Shown here: positions 26,076-34,461 of the stretch, piece by piece
Numbering within the stretch: the stretch's first letter is position 1
Layout of the letters: each line of letters starts with the position of its first letter
Assembly (NCBI GenBank): GCA_008933765.1
Contig: WBUK01000012.1
Coordinates: 1-64,000 of the forward strand
Direction of reading: 5' to 3'
From: Ignavibacteriaceae bacterium
GTDB taxonomy: Bacteria; Bacteroidota; Ignavibacteria; Ignavibacteriales; Ignavibacteriaceae
DNA length: 64,000 nucleotides
Translations under genes and position numbers: made by a program
Notes under the pieces: generated by a model
What the model was told of the DNA's origin: nothing
Seen by the model: the letters and a program-made list of their open reading frames with translations, nothing else
The model's database searches: none

Positions 26076-27368
26076 CTAAGGAATTACTTTGATCACCACC
26101 CCATCGGGTCTTAGAACCCTGCCGGCTTCCCGAATGAAATTTTTCATTTCTTCAATATAGTTCGCTTTCTTTTTATTCCTGTTTTTTGCATCTGAAATGA
26201 CAATTTCTGAATCGAAGTCAACTTTTTTATTCAAAATTGAGTTCCACACTTCGCTTAATTCTAAATAAGGTATCCGATCACCATGCGGGGGGTCTGTACT
26301 GATAAGTTTAATAGAATCAGTAGGAATACTATTCATAACTTTCAAACAGTCATCTTGTATCAAAAGGGCGTCAAACTCCGATGAGAAGTACTGCCCGATG
26401 TTTTCAGTAAAACGAATTTTTCTTTGTTGAATAAGCGATAATGTTTTAATAAATTTTTTGGCTCGATTCTCGAAACAATTCCAGACATTTATTTCAAAAT
26501 GAAGTTTCGGCCTCCAGAACCCGATTACCCAACTACCCACTTCAATCTCATTTAATGAGCCGTTGCCGTTTTTACCCCTGTCCGTAATTGCAAAGACCAT
26601 ATTAGACATTTGCCCCACCGCAGAAGTTAAAGTGAGCATCAATGCTCGTTGAAGATATCTTGGGAAATCGTTAATAGCCTCAATGAGAATATCAATATTT
26701 CTTAATGCGCGCCCGGTAAATAAATCGTGCATTTTTAATCCGGAAGTTGAATTAATTCGGGAATTGTTAAAAAAGGTTGCCTCTCTAAAATTGGTAATTT
26801 GATAATCGTTAAATGAAGCAGCTAAAGCATAATCATGTGCATTAGGTTCTAAGATAACCTTTCTACCCCTGTTTTTTCTCCAAACTTGCTTCAATTCCTG
26901 ATCATCCCAAAGATAATGGGAACGAACGAGATTGTCGCTGCCTGTATAGCTTCGGTTTATTTCTTCACAGACTTGTTCTTTTAGTAATTCAAATGCGATT
27001 TTATATTCATTTAAGGTCGGAAGGTCTAAAATTAGTTTTGCATGCTCAATTGCGAAAGGGTTGAGATCAATCCCGATAAAAGAGCGGTCATTTTCCACAC
27101 ATTCTCTGCAAATTAACCCCGAACCTAAAAACGGATCCAGAACAATGTCCCCGGGATTTGTAAAATTTTCAATGAAGAAAGAAGTGGTTTCTATCGGTTT
27201 TTTCCCCCAATATTTATGAAAAGCAAATATCCCTTTATAAGTTAAAGGTTTCGAAATGTTGATAAAATCTTGTTTTACTACTTCTTCCAACTTAAACGCA
27301 TCTCCGGAATATTTTCTGATTTTTAAGAAATGTTGGTAAATGTACTCCGGGAAATAAAAGCACATCAA
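26076..27368 (-). CDS. DNA methyltransferase of a restriction-modification pair (N6A/N4C type)
   Basis: The 430-residue product has the S-adenosylmethionine site first (FAFHKYWGKKP, then DIVLDPFLGSGL at about 83-95) and the catalytic motif IV late (STDPPHGDRIPYLELSEVW near 363), about 270 residues apart. This spacing suggests a target-recognition region between them. Motif IV reads DPPH where DPPY is usual. It transfers a methyl group to adenine N6 or cytosine N4; the target sequence is unknown. The start is TTG 27368 or ATG 27365. It pairs with the putative endonuclease directly downstream. Confidence 0.85.
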   Translation of the reverse strand: MMCFYFPEYIYQHFLKIRKYSGDAFKLEEVVKQDFINISKPLTYKGIFAFHKYWGKKPIETTSFFIENFTNPGDIVLDPFLGSGLICRECVENDRSFIGIDLNPFAIEHAKLILDLPTLNEYKIAFELLKEQVCEEINRSYTGSDNLVRSHYLWDDQELKQVWRKNRGRKVILEPNAHDYALAASFNDYQITNFREATFFNNSRINSTSGLKMHDLFTGRALRNIDILIEAINDFPRYLQRALMLTLTSAVGQMSNMVFAITDRGKNGNGSLNEIEVGSWVIGFWRPKLHFEINVWNCFENRAKKFIKTLSLIQQRKIRFTENIGQYFSSEFDALLIQDDCLKVMNSIPTDSIKLISTDPPHGDRIPYLELSEVWNSILNKKVDFDSEIVISDAKNRNKKKANYIEEMKNFIREAGRVLRPDGVVIKVIP

Positions 27369-27743
27369 ATCATTGAAATGAAACTACCATTTCAGAATTT
27401 CGGGTCTTGGCAAATAAATCAAATTTTAATTGTCGCCAAAAATTCTTTTTACATAAACTATAAAATACAAAACCTTTCTGTATCTTTTTTCTTATTTAAT
27501 TTAATTTTTATAAAAACCGGTTTTTTGCAGGTTAAGGTTGGAGCTTGTTAAGGTTTTTGAGTGATTTTTCAAAGAAATCGAAATGTTGCCTTACGAAGGG
27601 AATTCTGCTTCCACTATCCATCTTATTCTATTAAATTGATGTTTCTACCGCTGCTTCCTAAAAGGGTATTTTCTGCTTAGTTATATTCCCAATTAGTCTA
27701 TCTAAACATAATTTTTACCTTAAGATTCCCCCGGCGATACTTT
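27369..27743. other. Gap with decayed copy of the downstream gene end
   Basis: No gene. On the minus strand 27676-27719 resembles the last 43 bases of the PD-(D/E)XK-type gene (27752-27794), displaced 71 bp, with about three quarters of bases matching. The rest is AT-rich and should hold the methyltransferase promoter. Confidence 0.6.
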
Positions 27744-28313
27744 CTAAGGGATCATTTTCCCAATCAATCTATCCAAAACATGATATTTGCCACCGGTTAC
27801 TTTCAGAAATTTCTCCGGTGTTTCCGGATAACCTTTTCCCTTGGAGCTTTTCTCAGGCCTTGTAGTTTTTTTATTAAGACCGGTATTTAAAAATGCTAAA
27901 AATCTTAACTTACTGCCTTTCAAAAAATCAGGTTCCCCTTGGAAAGATTTCCCCACTTCTTCAATATACCTGTAAACACACAAGGCACCTTTTAATTGTT
28001 TAACTAAAAGAGAAGAATCTTTTTTCCCGCGTTTCATTTCCACAAAAACTGAGTACCATTTTTCATTCAAATTGAAAATAATTACATAATCAGCTCTTTT
28101 TAATTCGCCAATTTCGCCGGAGAAAAAGTCCTTAGGTGCCGGAAACAAATCTGTTCTTACCGCAATAGTTTCTTTCGGAATGTTTGATATTTCAACTGTA
28201 GAATCTTTCTCATTTGGCTCATTTAATACCAATTTCCATTTTTCTTTGTATGGAGTAGGTTCAACGATTGCGTTAGATTTAATCATTTTCTTTAGGAGTT
28301 GAATATTATCCAT
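27744..28313 (-). CDS. PD-(D/E)XK nuclease-like protein, partner of the adjacent ATPase
   Basis: The 189-residue product is not a family I can name. A nuclease-type core is visible: GEIGELKRADYVIIF, then VFVEMKRG, giving E, D and ExK placed as in the PD-(D/E)XK fold, followed by KQLKGALCVYRYI, a helix often seen after that core. The ATG directly follows the TAA of the ATPase gene with no gap, so both are surely co-translated. Together they look like a two-component defence unit in which the ATPase senses and this protein cuts nucleic acid. Activity and target are inference; a non-catalytic partner is possible. Confidence 0.7.
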   Translation of the reverse strand: MDNIQLLKKMIKSNAIVEPTPYKEKWKLVLNEPNEKDSTVEISNIPKETIAVRTDLFPAPKDFFSGEIGELKRADYVIIFNLNEKWYSVFVEMKRGKKDSSLLVKQLKGALCVYRYIEEVGKSFQGEPDFLKGSKLRFLAFLNTGLNKKTTRPEKSSKGKGYPETPEKFLKVTGGKYHVLDRLIGKMIP

Positions 28314-29699
28314 TTAACCGCCCCAGATAATCTCTTCCTGAATACGATTCATCTCGTCAATGCTTTCGTCAAAACTTTCAGCTTCAATCCCCAATTCTTG
28401 AGTAATTTCTGATTTAACCAATGTCAAACATTTAGTTTTGCGTTTATTATCACCCACCTTAAGTAAAGATTTTTTAGTGGAGTATGCACAAATCTTACCG
28501 ACATTTAATATCTCAAAATCGTTATATCCTTCAGTTTCCGCAATCTTTTGGATTCTTTCCGAACCCTGCCCGAGCATAATTAGTGTGTTTAATTCTTTAA
28601 GAATATAATCACTGTGAGTGGTGATAAAAACTTTTATACCGAAGTTAACAAGTGCGGCTAAAAGGCGAGCAACTTTTCTCTGATTTTCCGGGTGTAAGTT
28701 TAATTCCGGCTCATCAACCATTAAAAGGTCACCTTTTTTTGCAAGATGTTTTAGATAAAAACTTACATCCAAAAGAGAACGAACAGCGCTTGAACTTTCA
28801 TCCATTGTGAGTTTAATCTTCCCTGATATTGGCTCAAAGAGAAGCTCATCATTCCGGGAAATAATATATTTACCCCCTATTATTTCCGAATAATAATCCA
28901 AAATATCGGGAAATTCCTGAGCCAGAAAACTGTCACTCTTTGCAATCCCTTCGATATTCCTTACAAACTCCACATTATCCTGCACCGGCAAAGCATAATC
29001 CTGATAGGAACTAAAAAGAAGTTTTCTTGGGTCAACATTCGAACCACTTTTCGCCATTTCTTCCAAAAGTCTGTTTCGCGCAAAATTTAACTCTTTTCGA
29101 AAAATTGCAGAACCTGTTCTCTCGGCACTTGCGATAAAAACGGTCGGGAAAACAGAAGCGAACAAAATATTTTTTATTGCGTTAGAAATAACATTCTGAA
29201 TGTTTTCTTTAGTTAACTTCTGACTTTCTTTTGGAACTAACAGGGTAACTGTAAGATAGTTATCGTTTTCTTGTTTATCTAAAGAGAATAGCGATACATT
29301 AACCGCTCTTATTACACCATGGTAGCTGTTAGAAATATCAATTTCTTTATCTTCAAGAATTGCCCGGAAATCCGTCTTTCCAAAAACTTTCTCTGAGGAA
29401 CCAAAAACCTCTATTGGTAATAATTTTGAGTAAACTTTACACCCGGAATCAACATACTTTTGAGCCTTAGAAACATACGATAAAAGATCAATTTGAATGC
29501 TGCCGCTCGTTAACAATTGTTGAATATCTTCATTTGATGTGTCAATATTTATAACTTTTCGCCACAATTTAAGGAACCCATAGATGGCGTAAGTTATATA
29601 TGTTTTTCCTGTATTGTTCAGTCCGGATAAAATAGTAAAATCCGACAAACTCAGTTCAGCCTGACGAATAGGGCCTAAATTCTCTAATTTAATTTTCAT
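28314..29699 (-). CDS. AAA/ABC-type ATPase (OLD/RecF-like), partner of the nuclease-like protein
   Basis: The 461-residue product has an SMC/RecF-type ATPase head: LSGLNNTGKTYITY (Walker A, about 25-38), a signature-like ESSSAVRSL near 300, Walker B LLMVDEPELNLHPENQ near 320-335, and the switch histidine in ITTHSDYILKE near 356. Between Walker A and the signature lies a 250-residue helical insert. A C-terminal part of about 90 residues lacks TOPRIM motifs (no DGD pattern), unlike OLD nucleases. This may explain why a separate nuclease-like protein is encoded directly downstream. Comparable ATPase/nuclease pairs (Septu, for example) are known phage defences. Confidence 0.85.
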   Translation of the reverse strand: MKIKLENLGPIRQAELSLSDFTILSGLNNTGKTYITYAIYGFLKLWRKVINIDTSNEDIQQLLTSGSIQIDLLSYVSKAQKYVDSGCKVYSKLLPIEVFGSSEKVFGKTDFRAILEDKEIDISNSYHGVIRAVNVSLFSLDKQENDNYLTVTLLVPKESQKLTKENIQNVISNAIKNILFASVFPTVFIASAERTGSAIFRKELNFARNRLLEEMAKSGSNVDPRKLLFSSYQDYALPVQDNVEFVRNIEGIAKSDSFLAQEFPDILDYYSEIIGGKYIISRNDELLFEPISGKIKLTMDESSSAVRSLLDVSFYLKHLAKKGDLLMVDEPELNLHPENQRKVARLLAALVNFGIKVFITTHSDYILKELNTLIMLGQGSERIQKIAETEGYNDFEILNVGKICAYSTKKSLLKVGDNKRKTKCLTLVKSEITQELGIEAESFDESIDEMNRIQEEIIWGG

Positions 29700-29946
29700 C
29701 TCGTGTAACCGATTAAATTTCCAATGAATTTATTTTCCAACAAAGCAAAATACGGAAAAAGTATCTTTTATTTATCTCCCGGTGTTTAACCGGCTATAAA
29801 TAACCATTGTTACAAACAACTGACTTAATTGCAAGTAACCGGTAATTTTAACTAATGTGGCAGTTAAAAGATGAAAAGGTAACAAATAATTTACTTAAAA
29901 TCATCCGAAATTGGGTGGTGAAAAGAATATCTAACATGTTTCAATT

Positions 29947-29989
29947 AAAAAAAAGAGGCCGCCTGATATTTTGTATCAAAACAGCCTCT
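29947..29989 (-). terminator. Rho-independent terminator of tRNA-Ser
   Basis: On the minus strand AGAGGC pairs with GCCTCT around an inner TGATA/TATCA hairpin, followed directly by eight T. It begins 9 bp after the tRNA 3' end. Confidence 0.8.
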
Positions 29990-29997
29990 AAACTTTG

Positions 29998-30086
29998 CGG
30001 AGGGGGCGGGATTCGAACCCGCGGTAAGGTATAATCCCTACGACGGTTTAGCAAACCGTTGGATTAAGCCACTCTCCCACCCCTCC
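29998..30086 (-). tRNA. tRNA-Ser (GCU anticodon)
   Basis: An 89-base minus-strand cloverleaf. The acceptor stem GGAGGGG pairs with CCCCTCC and G is the discriminator. The anticodon arm ACGGTTTGCTAAACCGT carries GCT. A long variable arm follows, as expected for serine, and the T arm reads GCGGGTTCGAATCCCGC. CCA is not encoded. It would read AGC/AGU codons. Its 3' end faces the AT-rich restriction/defence region, a typical integration geometry. Confidence 0.96.
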
Positions 30087-30522
30087 GAAGAAAAGTTAAA
30101 AGTCGGACTTCAAATATACTCCGCAGCAACTGAAAATAAAAATCGATAGTGATGAATCTGACGGAATTTTGAATAAAATGAACGGAATTTGCACACTGAT
30201 AGTTACTATTATTTACGATGGAATAATCAAAGCATTTAACCTCCAAAGTAACAGCCGGAAAATTATGGGGTTAAACAAAATTAGTTCGACCTGTACCCCC
30301 TACGAAGGAAAAGTTAAACAATAAACAGAAAATTGAGCCGATTGTAATAACAGAAAGCAAAACCTCAAAAGAACAATAAATTTCGTAAAAAACAAACATC
30401 TATTTTTTCGGTTTTTTGTGTATGATGAGCTTTAATAAGCAATTAATTTCTCAAATCCCCGATTTAATTTTTCAATTTCAGGCAACAACAGTAAAAAAGC
30501 AACTAACTCGAGAGGAAGCAAA
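30087..30522. other. AT-rich intergenic region
   Basis: Holds the tRNA promoter; TATATTTG on the minus strand (30111-30118) fits the Bacteroidota -7 element TAnnTTTG about 25 bp before the tRNA. At the other end GAGGAAG precedes the ATG at 30523. Nothing else is recognised. Confidence 0.4.
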
Positions 30523-31365
30523 ATGAACAGATTTTTATCAACCACAGCTCTTTCATTTTTTATAATTTCATTTTTTTTCAGTGAGGCACTTGCGCAAGCA
30601 CCCGCAACACCTTTGCTTTCGCCGCCGGCTTCGATCACGCAGGTGGTGGGGATTTCGGAAGTGTCGGTGAAATACTCCCGTCCTTCTGTCAGAGGCAGAG
30701 TAATTTTCGGCGGATTGGTTCCCTACGGCGAAGTGTGGCGCACCGGAGCAAATAACAATACCACCATTTCCTTTACCAACGAAGCAACCGTTGGCAATTC
30801 CAAAATCCCCGCCGGAACTTACGGCTTGTTCACCATTCCGGGTGAAAAGGAATGGACGGTTATATTTTCAAAAGATAACGCTAATTGGGGCGCTTTTTCT
30901 TACAAAATGGAAAATGACGCTGCAAGATTTACGGTTAAACCGGAAAAAATTCAACCTACGGAACAACTTACTTTCAATTTTGAAACCGTTGATGAAAACA
31001 AGACAAGATTCACAATTGCCTGGTCGGATGTTAAAATTGGTTTTGATATCGCCTTCAACACGCACCAAAATGTTTTGGATAAACTGAAAAACGATGTAAG
31101 TTGGGCTGCACCCGTACGCGGCGCTGAATACTTGCTAAAATCGGGTAAAGACTTAGATTTGGCGATGAAATATGCGGATATCGCACTAAGTATCGATGAA
31201 AACTACAACACTCTTAAAGTGAAAGCGCAACTTCTTGTGAAAACCGGCGATAAAAAAGGGGCAATCACCCTGATGGAAAAAGCAGTTGCAAAAGGCGCTC
31301 AGATGAAAAATCCACCTTTTGATTTTGAGGATATGAAAAAACTTTTGGAAGAGTGGAAAAAGTAA
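30523..31365 (+). CDS. DUF2911 family secreted protein with TPR-like tail
   Basis: The 280-residue product has a signal peptide (MNRFLSTTALSFF, ending SEALAQ) and the DUF2911 signatures VSVKYSRPSVRGR, PYGEVWRTGANN and IPAGTYGLFTIPG. The C-terminal 90 residues form helical pairs that look like one or two TPR units (LAMKYADIALSIDENYNTLKVKAQ). DUF2911 proteins are common in Bacteroidota and their role is unknown. GAGGAAG lies before the ATG. It appears to be monocistronic. Confidence 0.92.
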   Translation: MNRFLSTTALSFFIISFFFSEALAQAPATPLLSPPASITQVVGISEVSVKYSRPSVRGRVIFGGLVPYGEVWRTGANNNTTISFTNEATVGNSKIPAGTYGLFTIPGEKEWTVIFSKDNANWGAFSYKMENDAARFTVKPEKIQPTEQLTFNFETVDENKTRFTIAWSDVKIGFDIAFNTHQNVLDKLKNDVSWAAPVRGAEYLLKSGKDLDLAMKYADIALSIDENYNTLKVKAQLLVKTGDKKGAITLMEKAVAKGAQMKNPPFDFEDMKKLLEEWKK

Positions 31366-31474
31366 CTAACTTCAAATTCACCCTTAGCCCCCAAAAGGGA
31401 CTCTAAGTTCAAGCCCGTGCTCGCTTAGGAGCGGGGAATCGGGTTTCAAACTCAACCCCAAACCAAAAAGGGAC

Positions 31475-31577
31475 TCTATGGGAAGATTAAAATCAACCGG
31501 CTCCGCGTTACACCGAACCGCCGGATAGCGTAATCTCCAAAGGTAAGTCTATGGGAAGATTAAAATAAACCGGCTCC
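31475..31577. repeat. Duplicated 3' end of the histidine-kinase gene
   Basis: The 30 bases at 31548-31577, which span the TAG stop and the last codons of the kinase gene (minus strand), recur at 31475-31504 with 29 of 30 identical. The displacement is 73 bp. The 43 bases between are not similar to either flank. Confidence 0.92.
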
Positions 31578-33498
31578 CTTTGCCCGGCTCCGACTCAACT
31601 CTGAGTTCGCACTTGTGAACTTCGGCAAGTTCTTTTACAATTTTTAAACCTAAACCCGAACCGGCTTCATTATTGGTGCCGGGGCGGGTAACGGTTGAGG
31701 TTTCATCAAAAATGTTCTCACGCACAGTGGGTTCTATCCCCGTACCGGAATCCTGCACCCAAATTTCTGTTTTCCCTTCATTCTTAGCCGCCCCCAAAAC
31801 AATTTCACCACCGTGGAAAGAGAACTTAATGGCATTGTTCAAAAAATTGCTCAGAATAGTTTCAATAACAAAACGATCCGCAAAAACCGTAAAATCCGGT
31901 TCAAATTCAGTTTTAATGTCGATTTTTTTTGAATGAATAAACGCCTCATAAGGTGAGGTGATGTTTTCGAAAATTGATTCAATCGTCAATTCCGCTTTGT
32001 TAAGTTTCACTTCGCCTTTCTGTGCTTTCACCCATGTCAACAAATCAGAAAGCAACTTCGAAATTTGCGAAGACGACCGACGGATACCCCCAACTAAGTT
32101 TTTTCGCTCTTCTTCATCAAGTTCATCATATTCTTCATGAAGAATTGCCGCCAAATTTTCGAGAGCGAAAAACGGGTTTTTCAAGTCGTGCCCAACGATC
32201 GAAAAGAAACGGTCTTTCGATTCATTAAGCTCCATCAAAATTTTCTTTGCTTTTTTTTCGGCACGAAACCCAAAAATTAAAAGAATTACACCGGTTAAAA
32301 CCAGCACAACAATCACAATTAAATAATTTTCAATCGTTTGCTGGTATTCAAGTTCTTTTTTTAGAGCTGCGTTTTCTCTCTCCTTTTGTTCAGTAAGAAA
32401 TGCTGTTTGAAGGTTTGCTATTTTATTATTCGGCTCTGAACCAAAAAGCCGATCTTCCAGTTCTTCTTTTTTCCGCAGAGCATTATATGCAGCTTCATAA
32501 TCACCCTGCTTAACGGCAAGTTCTACCGTCAACAAATAGGAAATCATCACAAATTCAACCTGCCTTATTTTTTCTGCTTCACTCTTAACCGTAGCGATGT
32601 AATATTTAGCCTTTTCGAGATCGTTAAGCCCAAGGTAAATTTTGCCAAGTCGGACATAATTTTTCAGTTGATCGTTAATATACCCAAGTTTTTCAACGAT
32701 CCCTAACGCCTGCAAAGTTTTGTCAAGAGCGCTCTCAAAATCCCCGAGTTTCAGTTTCATATCTGCTATTCCTGCCAAAGACTGGCTTTCGCCGAATAGG
32801 TTTTTATAATTTCGGCTTGCCTCCAATGCCTTATCGAAAATAATTTTTGCACTATCCAGCATGTCCTTATTTTCATAAAGGGTTGCAATATTTATCAAGG
32901 TTTTAATGTATCCATACTGGTCGGTTTGCTTAAGCTTCAGGTTCGCCGATTGTTGAAAACAATCGAGCGCAGTGGTAAAATCCTTTTGTTTCAGGTAAAC
33001 TTCACCCATATCATTCAGCGCATAAGCAACCCCGCGAGAATGCCCAATCTTAGAAAAAACACTATAAGCCTGCATAAACTGTTCTAAAGCAGCCGGATAG
33101 GCGGCAATTCTGATATAATATTGACCTAAGTTCCCATGTGCGAAAGCGAGCTGGATTGAATCAGGATATTCCTTTGCGGTACGGAGTGCACGGGTGATGA
33201 AGATATATGCAGAATCAAATTTCCCGGACTCTGTGTGAATTCTGCCCAAATAATTCAAAAATTCCGCTTCTTTTTCACGATTTTTTCCTTTTTGGATTAA
33301 ATCAAGGGCTACATGTCCTAATATATCAGCTTCAACGGGGCTGTTATATATTTGCCTCCAGCATTCATTTAAAATTAATCTGATTTTTACAGTATCCTGC
33401 TTATCTGCTATTGTTTTCAGAAAACTATCAGCATTAAACTGCGCAAAAACCGGCGAAGCAATGAAACCAAAAAACAAAAAGAAAAACAATTTTTTCAC
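31549..33498 (-). CDS. TPR-containing membrane sensor histidine kinase
   Basis: The 649-residue product has a signal peptide, about six to seven periplasmic TPR units (residues 25-350), a coiled stretch, one transmembrane helix (about 388-410), and a cytoplasmic kinase. The phospho-accepting His lies in FSIVGHDLKNPF near 434. The N box is NNAIKFS, the G1 box DSGTGIEP, and the G2 box GSGLGLKIV. It would autophosphorylate and pass the phosphate to a response regulator, none of which is adjacent. This TPR-HK layout is common in Bacteroidota. It is followed upstream by the DUF4249/TonB pair in the same direction with 9 bp spacing. Confidence 0.94.
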   Translation of the reverse strand: MKKLFFFLFFGFIASPVFAQFNADSFLKTIADKQDTVKIRLILNECWRQIYNSPVEADILGHVALDLIQKGKNREKEAEFLNYLGRIHTESGKFDSAYIFITRALRTAKEYPDSIQLAFAHGNLGQYYIRIAAYPAALEQFMQAYSVFSKIGHSRGVAYALNDMGEVYLKQKDFTTALDCFQQSANLKLKQTDQYGYIKTLINIATLYENKDMLDSAKIIFDKALEASRNYKNLFGESQSLAGIADMKLKLGDFESALDKTLQALGIVEKLGYINDQLKNYVRLGKIYLGLNDLEKAKYYIATVKSEAEKIRQVEFVMISYLLTVELAVKQGDYEAAYNALRKKEELEDRLFGSEPNNKIANLQTAFLTEQKERENAALKKELEYQQTIENYLIVIVVLVLTGVILLIFGFRAEKKAKKILMELNESKDRFFSIVGHDLKNPFFALENLAAILHEEYDELDEEERKNLVGGIRRSSSQISKLLSDLLTWVKAQKGEVKLNKAELTIESIFENITSPYEAFIHSKKIDIKTEFEPDFTVFADRFVIETILSNFLNNAIKFSFHGGEIVLGAAKNEGKTEIWVQDSGTGIEPTVRENIFDETSTVTRPGTNNEAGSGLGLKIVKELAEVHKCELRVESEPGKGSRFILIFP

Positions 33499-33507
33499 AG
33501 TAACCTC

Positions 33508-34461
33508 TTATCTTACCCTATATCCAAAAGAAGCCACATAATCAAGGTCGAACAAAAGTATCTCTTTGGTCAGCATATACGCTCCAAAAACCCCCAGTCC
33601 TCCGTTTATATTTGTGAACACATTTTCATCAAGCCGGACAGAATAGCGATCGAGATAGCCGTTAACGCTCGAGTAATACTTTGCCAAATTTGTGTCGTAA
33701 ACCAACAACCTGACCTCCGCCCGGAGAATTCTAAAGGTAGATTTTTCCTCAATCCCATCGGAAATTTTCTTCAAGGTTGAGTCAATTGCCGCATAATCGA
33801 AGGTCATCCACCGGTTAATCCCAATTTGCGGATAGATAATTTCAACCTGTTTGTTAACCACCCTGTACCTCGAGGGCACTTCGACAGTGTGCGTGCCGGG
33901 TATATCGTCGCGGGTGTAAAAAATTTCCAGTTTAGGAACATACAGGTAAAGATCGGGCGCATCCCAGGTTAAAGTATAACTTCCGCCGAGTGTTTTACCG
34001 CGGTCGTACCCGATAGCAAACACCGATTTTTTAATGAACAATTTAGGCGGCACCCGCGTGATTGAGCTTAGCACTTTTCCGCCGGGCAGGGTAACTTTAA
34101 GTTGCAAGTCGGCGTTTTGCTGTGGCACCAATTCAGTTGAAACATACGCCGCCATTTTATTGCCGTAGCGGGAAGTGTCGGTTCTTTCAATCAGGGTATC
34201 CCGGAACCGATAGGTAACCCCCGCCTGTTTCACTTCAACAATGCACCCCGGGATTTCGGGGGCACTGCTGTTGCTTTTAGGGTTAAAGCCCTCGACATCA
34301 TAAGATCGGGCAACCGTGATTATTTGCTTGAGCGAATCACCTTTTATCGAGGCATAAACAAAATTTTGTTCTTCAAACGGAATTTTCGGCGCAAACACTT
34401 CGTCGCACGAAAGGTTAAAAAACGCCATCACAGAAATGAGAAAAAGGGCAAAATACCTCAT
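33508..34461 (-). CDS. DUF4249-type outer-membrane lipoprotein
   Basis: The 317-residue product has a lipoprotein signal (FFNLSCDEV; Cys lipidation), then beta-rich domains typical of DUF4249 (VYASIKGDSLKQIITVARS, VPPKLFIKKSVFA). In Bacteroidota these proteins pair with a TonB receptor. Its ATG overlaps the TGA of the receptor gene upstream (34458-34461), showing coupling. The ligand is unknown. Confidence 0.85.
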   Translation of the reverse strand: MRYFALFLISVMAFFNLSCDEVFAPKIPFEEQNFVYASIKGDSLKQIITVARSYDVEGFNPKSNSSAPEIPGCIVEVKQAGVTYRFRDTLIERTDTSRYGNKMAAYVSTELVPQQNADLQLKVTLPGGKVLSSITRVPPKLFIKKSVFAIGYDRGKTLGGSYTLTWDAPDLYLYVPKLEIFYTRDDIPGTHTVEVPSRYRVVNKQVEIIYPQIGINRWMTFDYAAIDSTLKKISDGIEEKSTFRILRAEVRLLVYDTNLAKYYSSVNGYLDRYSVRLDENVFTNINGGLGVFGAYMLTKEILLFDLDYVASFGYRVR

